This document shows positions 1 to 8,052 of a DNA stretch of 31,891 nt, piece by piece. A program made the translations under genes and the position numbers. Each line of letters starts with the position of its first letter. Position 1 is the stretch's first letter. The DNA is taken from the NCBI GenBank assembly GCA_946479985.1, contig CAMLIF010000032.1, positions 1 to 31,891 of the forward strand, read 5' to 3'. Below the pieces are notes generated by a model that saw only the letters and a list, made by a program, of their open reading frames with translations, ran no database searches and had not been told where the DNA came from. This stretch comes from an uncultured Flavobacteriales bacterium (GTDB taxonomy: Bacteria > Bacteroidota > Bacteroidia > Flavobacteriales > Crocinitomicaceae).

Positions 1-104
1 CTTATGTGAATTTAGTCAGATAAAATTTGGATATATTAAAACCTTAGAATACGCAAAGATAAGGCAAAAATTAAAACCCTGACATGCTTAGCTTCCCCGG
101 TGAA

Positions 105-147
105 AGTCAAAAAGACAAAAGAGGAAAAGAGGAAAAGAGGAAGACAG
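105..147. repeat. GAGGAAA-type purine-rich simple repeat
   Basis: Several GAGGAAAA units follow one another after the text AGTCAAAA. A similar mixture (GTCAAAAGAGGAA with further GAGGAAA units) recurs at about 9428-9497, upstream of the nuclease cassette. The two places therefore share the same kind of intergenic filler. Confidence 0.5.
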
Positions 148-250
148 AACGCGAAGCTTTTGAAGATAAAGGTAGTTTGCAAGATTTCGTCGTGAATTTG
201 GAAAATAATCTGGTGCAGGATGAAGATATATTCAGATGTGGAATGAAGTT

Positions 251-420
251 TTGAACCATTAACCTGCCTGTCGGCAGACAGGGGAGTTAAGGGAATTAAG
301 AGTGCAGGATGACTTTGACTCCGCTGCGGAACTACACAGTTTGACAAACCATTAAGGAATTAAGGAAATTAAGAGCGCAGGGTTCATTTCAGCCGCGGCA
401 GACTCAATGACCAGCTCCTC
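251..420. repeat. Two imperfect copies of an ~80-bp intergenic repeat unit
   Basis: Each copy begins with ACCATTAA, continues with a version of GGAATTAAGAG(T/C)GCAGG, and is followed by a GC-richer segment related to the CACTTCGAC...CAGTGACCG repeat family found elsewhere in this window (308-345 in the first copy, 383-412 in the second). The first copy also carries the palindrome CCTGCCTGTCGGCAGACAGG at 263-282, which the second lacks. Such elements are common between genes in Bacteroidota and probably form hairpins in RNA. Their function is unknown. Confidence 0.5.
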
Positions 421-428
421 CGTTGCTA

Positions 429-797
429 TTATCGATACAATCCTTTATATTCATCCGAGCTTCCCATATCGAAACACTCATCACCTTTCTCCTTCATTGT
501 TTCTCCGTTTTGGCGAAAAAACCGTTTAGTTCCATCTTTCAGATTAACTGTAATCCAATGTGTTGGCATGTATTTACAAGGTCCCTTTGAGTAGGCATTA
601 TTCCATTTTCGAACAAAGGTTTTTGCATCTATTTCAACCATCGTTAAGGCAGTGGAGTCTTCTTTGCCATTGCCAATTGTAATAGATTTAACATCTGAAA
701 ATTCGATGTTTTCTTTACTGGATTTTCGTTTTGTGGTTGTACAACCAATAACTGACAGGAAAATCAAAAAAGATGTAAGAATTGAGAGATTATTCAT
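429..797 (-). CDS. Small lipoprotein of unknown function
   Basis: This 122-residue protein starts at an ATG with a hydrophobic N-terminal segment (about residues 4-18), followed by a lipobox-like V16-I-G-C19. It should be exported, cleaved before Cys19 and lipid-anchored. The mature part is small and polar, with a Cys-rich middle and end (GPCKYMP, GDECFDM) that could form a disulfide in the periplasm. A short beta-strand-like stretch (HWITVNLKDGTKRFF) suggests a compact beta domain. I do not recognise the family. It lies 37 bp downstream of the PD40 gene on the same strand, so the two may be co-transcribed. Confidence 0.7.
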   Translation of the reverse strand: MNNLSILTSFLIFLSVIGCTTTKRKSSKENIEFSDVKSITIGNGKEDSTALTMVEIDAKTFVRKWNNAYSKGPCKYMPTHWITVNLKDGTKRFFRQNGETMKEKGDECFDMGSSDEYKGLYR

Positions 798-834
798 TTG
801 ATGAAATTAGATATTTAATCGATTATTCAAACTT

Positions 835-1764
835 CTACAACTTAATCTTCACCCCATAAATCTTACTCAAGCCATTCTCCCCTGCTTCCAGGTATTTCTC
901 GAACTCTTCCAGCGTTTGGAAGTCTTTGCTTTCAAGGGAATTACGTTTGCTGGTGAAGTAGAGGGTTTGGGAGTTTTGGTCGTAGAACGGGCAGTATTCC
1001 ATGTATTTGGAGTTAATGATTCCGCCCAGGTTTTCGGCTTTGGTCCAATTGCCTTTTTGGTCTTTGCGCGCAATATACAGATCGCCGCTGCCGAAACCAT
1101 TTTCTGCGTTGTATTTGGTGTACAGCAAGAAACTTTCGTCGCGCGAAATAAACGCGTTGAACTCGTAACCTGTGCTGTTGATACTGTCGTTTAGCAGAAC
1201 GGGTGTTTCGTGCTTTTTACCATTCCATTTGGAGAAATAGATGTCGTCTTTTCTACCTGAATTCGGAACATCCATGGTAAAATATAGATTTCCATTCGCG
1301 CTCAAAGTCGGATAGAATTCGTTGTTATCGGAATTTACCGGTTTGCCCAAATTGATGGGATTACTCCACTGATTGGAGTTTACAACTTCTCGTTCTACAT
1401 ACCAGATATCGAAGTTTTTCTCTGCTGTTTTCTTTTCGCTGGAAGGGCGATCGGAAACAAAGTAAAGTCGTGCTCCATCATCGGATAAAAACGGTTCCAG
1501 GTAACGGTTTGCGTCGTTGAAAGCCAGTAATTCCGGTTTCGACCATGTTCCATCAATGAGTGACATGGCGGCTATTTGTGAAATACTCTCATCCGGACTT
1601 TGAACCGTAAAAAACGCCTGATCGGAATTCTTCGAAACACAAAAATCGCGAACACTCAGGAATTGGTTGAGCTGTTCGTTGGCCGGGAAAACAATCAATG
1701 AATCCTGTGAGTAAGTATACGAGAACGAGAGCGAATAGATTACGAAAAGCAGCGATCGAAACAT
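835..1764 (-). CDS. Secreted PD40 (TolB-like) beta-propeller protein
   Basis: This 309-residue protein starts with a signal peptide (MFRSLLFVIYSLSFSYTYSQ, cleavage probably near residue 20). The rest consists of repeats of the PD40/WD40-like type found in TolB and in many Bacteroidota envelope proteins. Typical blade motifs are LSDDGARLYFVSDR, LSANGNLYFTM, ISRDESFLLYTKY and QTLYFTSKRNS, each followed by a DIY/DLY element. The predicted location is the periplasm or cell surface. It has neither the OmpA-like C-terminal domain nor the T9SS sorting domain that often accompany such propellers. Substrate and partners cannot be read from the sequence; such propellers usually bind proteins or glycans. 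Confidence 0.75.
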   Translation of the reverse strand: MFRSLLFVIYSLSFSYTYSQDSLIVFPANEQLNQFLSVRDFCVSKNSDQAFFTVQSPDESISQIAAMSLIDGTWSKPELLAFNDANRYLEPFLSDDGARLYFVSDRPSSEKKTAEKNFDIWYVEREVVNSNQWSNPINLGKPVNSDNNEFYPTLSANGNLYFTMDVPNSGRKDDIYFSKWNGKKHETPVLLNDSINSTGYEFNAFISRDESFLLYTKYNAENGFGSGDLYIARKDQKGNWTKAENLGGIINSKYMEYCPFYDQNSQTLYFTSKRNSLESKDFQTLEEFEKYLEAGENGLSKIYGVKIKL

Positions 1765-1830
1765 AGAAATTTTAGCGTTGGTAAGACAAGATACAAAAAT
1801 GGTGATTTTGTGAGGGAAACGATTGTCTTT

Positions 1831-2706
1831 TTATGCTGAAGCATCCCTGGCACCATTACTCTTCGCAATTTCAATCCAGTGTTCGGATAAACCTTTTGCA
1901 TCAGCACCTAAGGCATTGGCTAAAAACAGCGCCATTGCCATAGATAATCCTGCAGCTGTCTGAACTGATTCCAAACTACTCAAAGCGCCAAAAGTCTCCT
2001 GTGCTTTGGTTTGAATAATCTCGTTATGTGTTCTGGCAAAGATTATAGGATCGTGAATCAGATCATTCAAATCCGGAAGCATTAAAACATCCAGCCATTC
2101 GGGACTGATTTGTTCCATCAGCGAATCGATGCTCATTGTTCCGAATCTTCGCCAGGCCGACAGCGTTTTTGTGTCGCCCGACTCAGCTAATCCGGTATCA
2201 AGTAATAACGCAAAGGAGATATCCGCTATGTTTTGCATCACTTCCAGGTACTCGTCCTGGGCCTGTTCATAAGCTTTGGTTTCCTGTCCGGCCAAATAAT
2301 CTGCTACTTTTAAATACGGTAAATTAACCACTTCGGGACATTCGCTCAAACACGGGAAATGAGTTCCTTCAAAGATATATTCCACATTTTCGTTCTGGAT
2401 TTGCCGACCCAAAGGAAACAAACGACAAGCTAATGGCCGTGCGGGATGAACGCTGCAACCTCTACCCTCTTCATATAATCCACAGGAAGTTTTTCCGATA
2501 TGATTTGACTTTCCATTGAAATTTAAGATTGAGCCACCGGCAAGCGTATGTTTTTCACAAAAATCTTTCGCTGACATGTTTTTGGCTTGCGCCAGTTGAG
2601 CTATTTCCCAGGGATTCAGTCGAACCAAATTTCCATGACAACACGTTCCTGCTCTGGAGCATGTTAAAGGAAGAGAATCCTGAAGTGAAAGAAGTGTTGT
2701 TTGCAA
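1831..2706 (-). CDS. YkgJ-family cysteine-cluster protein
   Basis: The protein (about 291 residues from the chosen start) carries the YkgJ/CxxCxxxxCC-type signature: C16-SRAGT-C22-C23 near the N-terminus, then C75, C84 and C94 (SCGLYEEGRGCSVHPARPLACRLFPLG). The cysteines are thought to bind a metal or Fe-S cluster; the molecular function of the family is not established. The C-terminal 150 residues are helical. No ATG precedes the cysteine cluster. The open frame contains TTG codons at 2727 and at 2706. The outer TTG lies inside a good promoter -7 box (TACTTTTG), so it should not be transcribed. I therefore prefer the TTG at 2706, although 2727 remains possible. The gene diverges from the membrane-protein gene at 2807. 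Confidence 0.75.
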   Translation of the reverse strand: MQTTLLSLQDSLPLTCSRAGTCCHGNLVRLNPWEIAQLAQAKNMSAKDFCEKHTLAGGSILNFNGKSNHIGKTSCGLYEEGRGCSVHPARPLACRLFPLGRQIQNENVEYIFEGTHFPCLSECPEVVNLPYLKVADYLAGQETKAYEQAQDEYLEVMQNIADISFALLLDTGLAESGDTKTLSAWRRFGTMSIDSLMEQISPEWLDVLMLPDLNDLIHDPIIFARTHNEIIQTKAQETFGALSSLESVQTAAGLSMAMALFLANALGADAKGLSEHWIEIAKSNGARDASA

Positions 2707-2724
2707 AGGAATTGAAGTATTGTT

Positions 2725-2753
2725 CAAAAGTAGGGTTAATCGTTCAATTCAAA
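2725..2753 (-). promoter_or_regulatory. Bacteroidota-type promoter for the YkgJ-family gene
   Basis: On the minus strand, TTTG (2753-2750) is followed after 17 bases by TACTTTTG (2732-2725). This fits the Bacteroidota -33 TTG / -7 TAnnTTTG pattern. The transcription start would be near 2720, upstream of the TTG at 2706 and downstream of the TTG at 2727. Confidence 0.5.
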
Positions 2754-2756
2754 TAT

Positions 2757-2764
2757 TAATTTTG
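2757..2764 (+). promoter_or_regulatory. -7 box (TAATTTTG) for the gene at 2807
   Basis: This is an exact TAnnTTTG match, about 42 bases before the ATG at 2807. No clear TTG -33 element stands at the usual distance, so the call rests on the -7 box alone. It lies just outside the opposing promoter at 2725-2753. Confidence 0.35.
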
Positions 2765-2806
2765 CCAGAGAAATACTTGTCTTATTGATTCTACGTTTAA
2801 CCAGGC

Positions 2807-3304
2807 ATGAAACTTAAATCACTCTTTTTTATTATTCCCTGGTCGCTCTTCGCTATGTTGGTTCTGATTACCTGGTTTACCAATCTGGAATTCAATGAAC
2901 GCTGGTTAAAAATGCTGTCTACTTTCATTTTTACAGGTGGAATTCCGTTTGCTTTTATCCTGAACACAAGCAAAAGCAGGACCCGAAAAGCATTATTACT
3001 TATTTTATCAGCTGTTTTGCTTGCTGCAACGGCTGTGTTTGTTCGTATTTCGGAAGTGATCCATTTTGGGACTGGGTTTAAAACACAAACGGTTTTGTAC
3101 AGAATGAAATCGAATCCCGAAACACGGATTGAATTCCAAATGGAAGACCTAGGCGCTTTGGGTTATAACAGAAGAACAGTAGAAATCACTCCTTGTTTCT
3201 ATTTCTTTTCAAGTTGGAGAGAAGTTGACGAAAATGCGGTTGATACTACGAAATGGCGCTATGTAAATGAAGATGTGAATGAGATCGGATTGAAAGGAGG
3301 GTAA
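2807..3304 (+). CDS. Small membrane protein of unknown function
   Basis: This 165-residue protein has three predicted membrane helices: about residues 5-25 (FFIIPWSLFAMLVLITWF), 36-53 (MLSTFIFTGGIPFAFIL) and 61-80 (KALLLILSAVLLAATAVFV). They are followed by an approximately 85-residue polar tail with beta character (TRIEFQMEDLGALGYNRRTVEITPCF). I do not recognise the family. It is divergent from the YkgJ-family gene and convergent with the DUF2798 gene at 3376-3588, so it is probably a single-gene transcript. Confidence 0.65.
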   Translation: MKLKSLFFIIPWSLFAMLVLITWFTNLEFNERWLKMLSTFIFTGGIPFAFILNTSKSRTRKALLLILSAVLLAATAVFVRISEVIHFGTGFKTQTVLYRMKSNPETRIEFQMEDLGALGYNRRTVEITPCFYFFSSWREVDENAVDTTKWRYVNEDVNEIGLKGG

Positions 3305-3375
3305 ACTCTACGAAAGGACAAATGTTCATGAGGGGTCCGTTCTTAAGTTGTAAAATAGGAGTGGCCTATTACAAA

Positions 3376-3588
3376 TTACTGAACCCATTTTCTCACGACT
3401 GGCGCTAAAAACAAAATGGCTAACGTAACCAGCACAAAGGCAATAAACCAGCTGCGCATCCAAAAAAGCATGAAATTCGGTTTGAACCCCAAATTCACAA
3501 CAACAATGACGAACGAGATGAAAAATGTAGCTATAAAGCTCATTAACAGCGAGAACTTTATGTCCTGGGCAGATGGTTTGTTTGCCAT
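3376..3588 (-). CDS. DUF2798-like two-helix membrane protein
   Basis: This 70-residue protein has two membrane helices (about residues 12-33 and 45-64). Its pattern, LLMSFIATFFISF...LGF...FMLFWMRSWFIAFV...LAPVVRKWV, is that of the DUF2798 family of small inner-membrane proteins, including the PVVR-type end. The function of that family is unknown. It lies 62 bp downstream of the acyltransferase gene on the same strand and could share its transcript. Confidence 0.7.
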   Translation of the reverse strand: MANKPSAQDIKFSLLMSFIATFFISFVIVVVNLGFKPNFMLFWMRSWFIAFVLVTLAILFLAPVVRKWVQ

Positions 3589-3650
3589 AATTGTATGTTT
3601 AGAAAAAACTGAAAATCGTAGCGCGTAGTTACTTTATCTTTTGTTTTATA

Positions 3651-4778
3651 TCACTTCAAAACCCTGAAACGGTGGCTCCATTTCACAATTCGTTTCTCAA
3701 ATAACTCGTAGCTTAAAATGGAAATAACCAGTGTAAAAGCGAAGTTGAAAAACAAAAATGCCCACATGTTATTGATCCCGAATTTCCACATAACTTTTTT
3801 TACAATCACAAGAATCAGAATGTTACTGTACATGTAAATTCCGTAAGAACATTTCCCTAAATACGTAAAGACAGGATTGGCAAAAAGCCTGAATGACGGT
3901 TTTGGATTGAACTGGAAATCGAGCAGCAGTACGATGATTATTCCCACATACAAATACTTCTTAAACATCACCAGGAATAAATTGTCCATAAGGTAAATCG
4001 GGGTGATTGTCATGAAGAAAATCAACGTGAAGAACAAGGTATAACGCAGCCAGACAGGAAGCGAGAATGTAAACGGTTTTTTCGAATAATAATAACCAAG
4101 TGCGGCACCAAAAATCAAAACGTCTACCCGGCTGAGTGTATTCAAATACAACTGGAAACCCACGTTATCCATATACAAACTGGCATAAACACGGAATCCG
4201 ATGCTGATCAAAACAATTAGTCCCATGATAAGCGGAAGTCGTTTAAGCGGAATAAAAGCCACAATAAACGGCCAGAAGATGTAGAAATGTTCTTCAATAC
4301 AAATTGACCAGAAATGCGGGAAAGGGAAAATCCACATGCCGGTATTAATGGAATCGAAGTTCCCCAGGAACAGTGCATTCATCAGGTAATTCGGCGTTGG
4401 TGTTGAATCGAGCCAGCTGACCAAAAAAGGAGAAATGGCAATCAACAAATAGAAAACGGGCCAGATCCGGAAGGTTCTTCTCAGGAAGAAATTCCCAAAA
4501 CTGATCTTTCCGAATTTTCGTTTCTCTTCCAGCAATAAATAGGTGATTAAGAATCCACTCAAAACGAAGAACAGGTCGACACCAATTCCGAGATTCTTAA
4601 TGAAGATCATGGCATAATGGCCTAAAGTATTTTCTTGTTTGGTAACGGGATCTACGAATGTATCGATTGTTCCAAACCAGCCCCAGCCTTCAACTGCATG
4701 GGCGAAAACAATAATTATTGCGGCAACGAAACGCAGCGCGTCGAAATTATTAAAGTAGATCCGTTTGTCGTTCATCAT
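3651..4778 (-). CDS. Acyltransferase 3 family membrane protein (OafA/YrhL-like)
   Basis: This is a multi-spanning inner-membrane acyltransferase of about 375 residues, the usual length for a stand-alone acyltransferase-3 domain. It begins with the family signature NNFDALRFVAAIIIVFAHA, in which the His is the proposed catalytic residue. The conserved segments GVDLFFVLSGFLITYLL, RTFRIWPVFYLL and SICIEEHFYIFWPF follow, with about ten hydrophobic helices to the C-terminus. These enzymes usually transfer acetyl or other acyl groups onto sugars of envelope polysaccharides; the substrate cannot be inferred here. The start is placed at the tandem ATGATG (4778/4775). An in-frame TTG at 4790 is rejected because it falls in a -7 promoter box. 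No glycosyltransferases are nearby. Confidence 0.85.
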   Translation of the reverse strand: MMNDKRIYFNNFDALRFVAAIIIVFAHAVEGWGWFGTIDTFVDPVTKQENTLGHYAMIFIKNLGIGVDLFFVLSGFLITYLLLEEKRKFGKISFGNFFLRRTFRIWPVFYLLIAISPFLVSWLDSTPTPNYLMNALFLGNFDSINTGMWIFPFPHFWSICIEEHFYIFWPFIVAFIPLKRLPLIMGLIVLISIGFRVYASLYMDNVGFQLYLNTLSRVDVLIFGAALGYYYSKKPFTFSLPVWLRYTLFFTLIFFMTITPIYLMDNLFLVMFKKYLYVGIIIVLLLDFQFNPKPSFRLFANPVFTYLGKCSYGIYMYSNILILVIVKKVMWKFGINNMWAFLFFNFAFTLVISILSYELFEKRIVKWSHRFRVLK

Positions 4779-4787
4779 GTGAGTGAG

Positions 4788-4795
4788 CAAAAATA
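4788..4795 (-). promoter_or_regulatory. -7 box (TATTTTTG) for the acyltransferase gene
   Basis: This is an exact TAnnTTTG match on the minus strand, ending about ten bases before the ATGATG at 4778. It implies a very short leader. No clear TTG -33 element is present at the standard spacing. Confidence 0.35.
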
Positions 4796-4816
4796 GGATT
4801 AATAAGCTGAGTTAAG

Positions 4817-4921
4817 AAAGTTTGGAAACAAAAAAAGCCCTGCACTTCGACTACGCTGCGCCTATGCTGTAGCTATTGCGCAAGCATTCAGTGACCGGGG
4901 CTTTTTTTGTTTCTAAACTTT
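4817..4921. terminator. Large nested inverted repeat, probable bidirectional terminator
   Basis: Two 24-bp arms (4817-4840 and 4898-4921) are reverse complements with one mismatch. They end in GCCC / GGGC next to A7 / T7 tracts, so each strand shows a GC stem followed by a T run. Between them is a member of the CACTTCGAC...CAGTGACCGG repeat family whose loop holds 31 extra bases (4858-4888), themselves partly self-complementary (TGCGC...GCGCA). The right arm reaches the stop codon of the gene at 4921-5955, so it probably terminates that transcript. Confidence 0.7.
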
Positions 4922-5955
4922 TATTTTCCTTTCGGAACGTGCTTATCTGTAAATGTTTGTGCAGCTGTATTCCAGCCATCTACCAATTTTGCTCTGTCTT
5001 TGTTCGATTTATCGTTTGCTGCGTTGTATGCATTTACAGCAGCATTCATTTCGTTTACGGCTTTGTTGTATGCATCAATATCTGCCTGTGTCCTGCTTTT
5101 CTCTGATTTTTTATCAAATCCTTCTTTCACTTTGTTGAAGTTTTCGCTTTTCAAAATGTAATCGGAAATAACCGTACCGCTGCTTTGTGCTTCGGAAATG
5201 TAGAACTCCAGTAATTTTCTGGTCGCCTCCACAACCGTTTTGTCTGAATTGTACAAAGCAACATCTTTCAATTTCTCCAGGCCTTCTTTTGCGGTAGTGA
5301 TCAAAGCCTCACGATTTTGCTCAATTGAGCTCATATCTTTACGCCCGAACGCATCCAGCATATATACTTCCTGCTTGAAGCTTTTGAAGAAAATCAAATA
5401 AACTTCGTTGTAATGATCGTAAACCTGACCGGCAACTTCCATTTTCTTGTCCAGTTCGCTTGACGATTCAACAATTGTAATGTCATGAGCTTCTGCAAAT
5501 TTGCGTTGTTCACGACCAATCATTTCGCTCGCTGCAACCAATTTGTCGTTTGCTCTCTCACGTGCTGTCATGTAGGCTTCCATGGCATCATAAGATTCTT
5601 CGGAAACAGCTTCCATATCTACAATTTTCGCGTAGTCTTCTTTCAATACCAGGTTACTGATTCTAAAATATTCAACTACTGAATCTTTGAACGTTGAAGA
5701 ACCTTCGAAGCTTTTTACAGATTTTGCCTTTGTTAAAGCCGCATTTGAGGTCTGAATTAATTCTATTCTGCGTTTATCTACTTTTCGTGCGCTTTTCCCG
5801 TGAGAAACCGAGCTTGTGTAATCCCACATGTCTTGTTGGATCTTCGAATACTCGGCGCTAAAATTATTCATGTAATCTACTGCCGTTTGTGCTTTTGCCT
5901 GAATGGCAATAAATAAGAATCCGATTGCCAGGATTCCGGTCATTTTCTGTTTCAT
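4921..5955 (-). CDS. Secreted all-helical protein of unknown function
   Basis: This 344-residue protein begins with a signal peptide (MKQKMTGILAIGFLFIAIQAKA, cleavage near residue 22). The mature part looks almost wholly alpha-helical: charged amphipathic stretches and an Asn/Ala-rich coiled-coil-like segment near residues 290-325 (DAYNKAVNEMNAAVNAYN). No catalytic motif is visible. It may belong to the family annotated LIC11966 surface protein, but I am not sure. It begins 5 bp after the S41 protease gene on the same strand, so the two are almost certainly co-transcribed. The helical protein could be an adaptor or substrate of that protease; this is inferred from position only. Confidence 0.7.
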   Translation of the reverse strand: MKQKMTGILAIGFLFIAIQAKAQTAVDYMNNFSAEYSKIQQDMWDYTSSVSHGKSARKVDKRRIELIQTSNAALTKAKSVKSFEGSSTFKDSVVEYFRISNLVLKEDYAKIVDMEAVSEESYDAMEAYMTARERANDKLVAASEMIGREQRKFAEAHDITIVESSSELDKKMEVAGQVYDHYNEVYLIFFKSFKQEVYMLDAFGRKDMSSIEQNREALITTAKEGLEKLKDVALYNSDKTVVEATRKLLEFYISEAQSSGTVISDYILKSENFNKVKEGFDKKSEKSRTQADIDAYNKAVNEMNAAVNAYNAANDKSNKDRAKLVDGWNTAAQTFTDKHVPKGK

Positions 5956-5960
5956 AAGTT

Positions 5961-8033
5961 TTACTGATTTTTGATAATATCCATCATAACGTTTACGCCT
6001 TCCATCAATTCTACATCCTTTTGCAGGCTCTCCAGAAATTGACGGTTATACATTCCAAGAATTTCGTCAGATGCTATTAAGTCGCGGTCAAAATGGTTGG
6101 TTGACGGCGTAAAATTACAAATTAATTGCTTTTCGAAGGTCTCCAGTTTTCCAATTAAATTCATCCAGGTATTTCTTCTGATCAACAAGTTATCCAAACT
6201 CAGATCAGTCGGCGTTTCTGCTTCCGCTAAGCGATTGAATTCAGCAATTAAGGCGGAATATGCCACAAAAGCGGAATCACTCTTTAAACGATCGGATGAG
6301 CTGGAACGGAACAATTCAAGATTCAGCTTTTTTGCCGGAGTGAAATTGATCTTCTTACTGATCGAATCGGGTATCAGCACATTCTGATAATCGCGTTCCT
6401 GCTCACTATTCGAATCATTCATTTTCAATGGCCACAAAACATCAGGCTGCACACCCAACAATTGGTTCCATTTTCCGGTGATCCGGTAAAGCTGTCCAAG
6501 TGTAATGTTTGCATAACCCAATGAAGCATCTTCATGCAGCATTCCCATAGATAAATCGTTGATTTTAGGATCTAATGCAAAAATGGATTGTGCCGTAGCT
6601 TTTCCGAAACTCGGTGTTCCGAAAATTACAGCGCGATTATAATCCTGTAATGTGCCTGCAACAATCTCTGATGCCGAAGCACTTCCTTCATCAATCATGA
6701 TCATTAACGGACCAGTGTAAATTGATCCGCGATTGATATCTTTCAAAACCTGAACATCTTCTTTACTCTTCACCGCCAGAACAGGTCCAAAATCGATAAA
6801 AATGCCCGAAACATCTATTGCTTCACGCAAAGACCCACCTCCATTTCCACGCAAATCAAGAATGAGTCCCTGGATACTGTCGCGTTTTAGTTTGATCAGG
6901 CATTTTGCCAGATCGTTTGCGCATCCTAACGACGAAGTATCTGTCCAGTTCACATAAAAATCAGGCAAGGCAACATATCCAATTCTTTTTTCTCCTTCGA
7001 GAAGCGCATTCTTGATAATGTCCTGGTCACTGTAAACTTTCGACTTAACCAAATGAACGGTTTTACCTGAATTGTCATTGGTACGAAGTTTCAGATCAAT
7101 TTCAGATGCTTCGGAAACATCAAAGGTTTTCGTTGCTTCATTAAATCGTTCAAGTGTTCCGTCAAACTCAATGGTTTTTCCGCCTTTGAATGTAATTGAC
7201 AGGACTTCATCATCAACATGTATTTCGTTACTCAGCCATGCCGGACTTCCGGGAGCGATTGCCGAAACAATGGTTTTATTATTCAGATCGAATTGAATAT
7301 TCAATCCGTAGATTTCTCTTTCGGAAGTTAATTCTTCCTCAAAGTTGTTCTTAACCTGGTTGGTGAAAAAGTTGGTGTGCGGATCAAAAGACAGCGCAAT
7401 GGCATTGAGGAATAAATTTCCCAATTGATCTCCTTCTTTCCATTGGTTTGAATAATCGTTCATACGCTTACTCAAATAAGTTCTTGTAAGAATTGACCAG
7501 GCAGCAACCGAATCTTTGGGAAATGCAGTCTCCGAATCGCTTAAACGATCAATCATTTCTTCATAATAACGAAGACTGAAGTACCTGTTCCAAAAAAGCT
7601 GCTGTTGCGCTGCTTCCGGCCTATCTTTATTCAATTTCCCGTTTATTTTAGCGGTAAACATATTCGGAACGGCACTTGCGTAAAACTGGGTGCCTTTTTC
7701 TGAAAAAGCATCCAATTTAGCCTGGTAACGATCACGCACAAATTGAAAATAAATGGTGGTTCCCTGTTTTAGATCGTTCAGCAATACAGACTGTTTGGAT
7801 TCAAAATCTTTTTCGTCTTCTTTGGTAAAAATGAGTTTGTTTCCGTCAAGATACTCGAGGAAATTGGAATTAACAGCCGCTGCGAAACTTTCATCAACAG
7901 GTCGCGGTTTAACATGTTTGTCCTGAATACGATCAATCAAAATTTTGATCTCTCGGCCTAATTCTTCATCTGAATAAGCCAATAATGAATTGCTGAAAAA
8001 CAGCAAAAGCGGAAGTAAAATTAATCTGGTCAT
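5961..8033 (-). CDS. prc: Carboxy-terminal processing protease, S41 family (Tsp/Prc type)
   Basis: This 690-residue exported serine protease has a signal peptide (MTRLILLPLLLFFSNSLLAY), an N-terminal Tsp domain (about 20-215), a PDZ domain (about 230-320) and an S41 catalytic core with LILDLRGNGGGS. The catalytic Ser453 lies in DEGSASASE and Lys478 in PSFGKA, exactly 25 residues apart as in known CTPs; Asp464 also matches E. coli Tsp. A DUF3340-like C-terminal region follows. The enzyme degrades or trims periplasmic proteins, recognising their C-termini through the PDZ domain, and in E. coli affects peptidoglycan hydrolase turnover. The start is the ATG at 8033; the frame also has a TTG three codons upstream. 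The helical-protein gene follows after 5 bp. Confidence 0.9.
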   Translation of the reverse strand: MTRLILLPLLLFFSNSLLAYSDEELGREIKILIDRIQDKHVKPRPVDESFAAAVNSNFLEYLDGNKLIFTKEDEKDFESKQSVLLNDLKQGTTIYFQFVRDRYQAKLDAFSEKGTQFYASAVPNMFTAKINGKLNKDRPEAAQQQLFWNRYFSLRYYEEMIDRLSDSETAFPKDSVAAWSILTRTYLSKRMNDYSNQWKEGDQLGNLFLNAIALSFDPHTNFFTNQVKNNFEEELTSEREIYGLNIQFDLNNKTIVSAIAPGSPAWLSNEIHVDDEVLSITFKGGKTIEFDGTLERFNEATKTFDVSEASEIDLKLRTNDNSGKTVHLVKSKVYSDQDIIKNALLEGEKRIGYVALPDFYVNWTDTSSLGCANDLAKCLIKLKRDSIQGLILDLRGNGGGSLREAIDVSGIFIDFGPVLAVKSKEDVQVLKDINRGSIYTGPLMIMIDEGSASASEIVAGTLQDYNRAVIFGTPSFGKATAQSIFALDPKINDLSMGMLHEDASLGYANITLGQLYRITGKWNQLLGVQPDVLWPLKMNDSNSEQERDYQNVLIPDSISKKINFTPAKKLNLELFRSSSSDRLKSDSAFVAYSALIAEFNRLAEAETPTDLSLDNLLIRRNTWMNLIGKLETFEKQLICNFTPSTNHFDRDLIASDEILGMYNRQFLESLQKDVELMEGVNVMMDIIKNQ

Positions 8034-8052
8034 AGAAATCAATTCGGTGGAA

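Larger units (their letters stand above)
1..428. other. Non-coding repeat-rich intergenic stretch
   Basis: I see no convincing gene in this stretch. It contains a purine-rich run of GAGGAAA-like units (about 105-147), a 20-bp imperfect palindrome (263-282) and two successive imperfect copies of an approximately 80-bp unit (about 251-340 and 341-420). A long open frame on the minus strand across 36-347 is made of these repeats and of low-complexity text, so I do not accept it as a gene. The neighbouring lipoprotein gene runs toward this stretch, so its transcript probably ends here. Confidence 0.6.

Noticed and set aside
36..347. Minus-strand open frame of 103 codons at the window start
   Set aside because: It runs through simple GAGGAAA repeats, a palindrome and the imperfect tandem unit. 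The product has no family resemblance and looks like translated repeat text.
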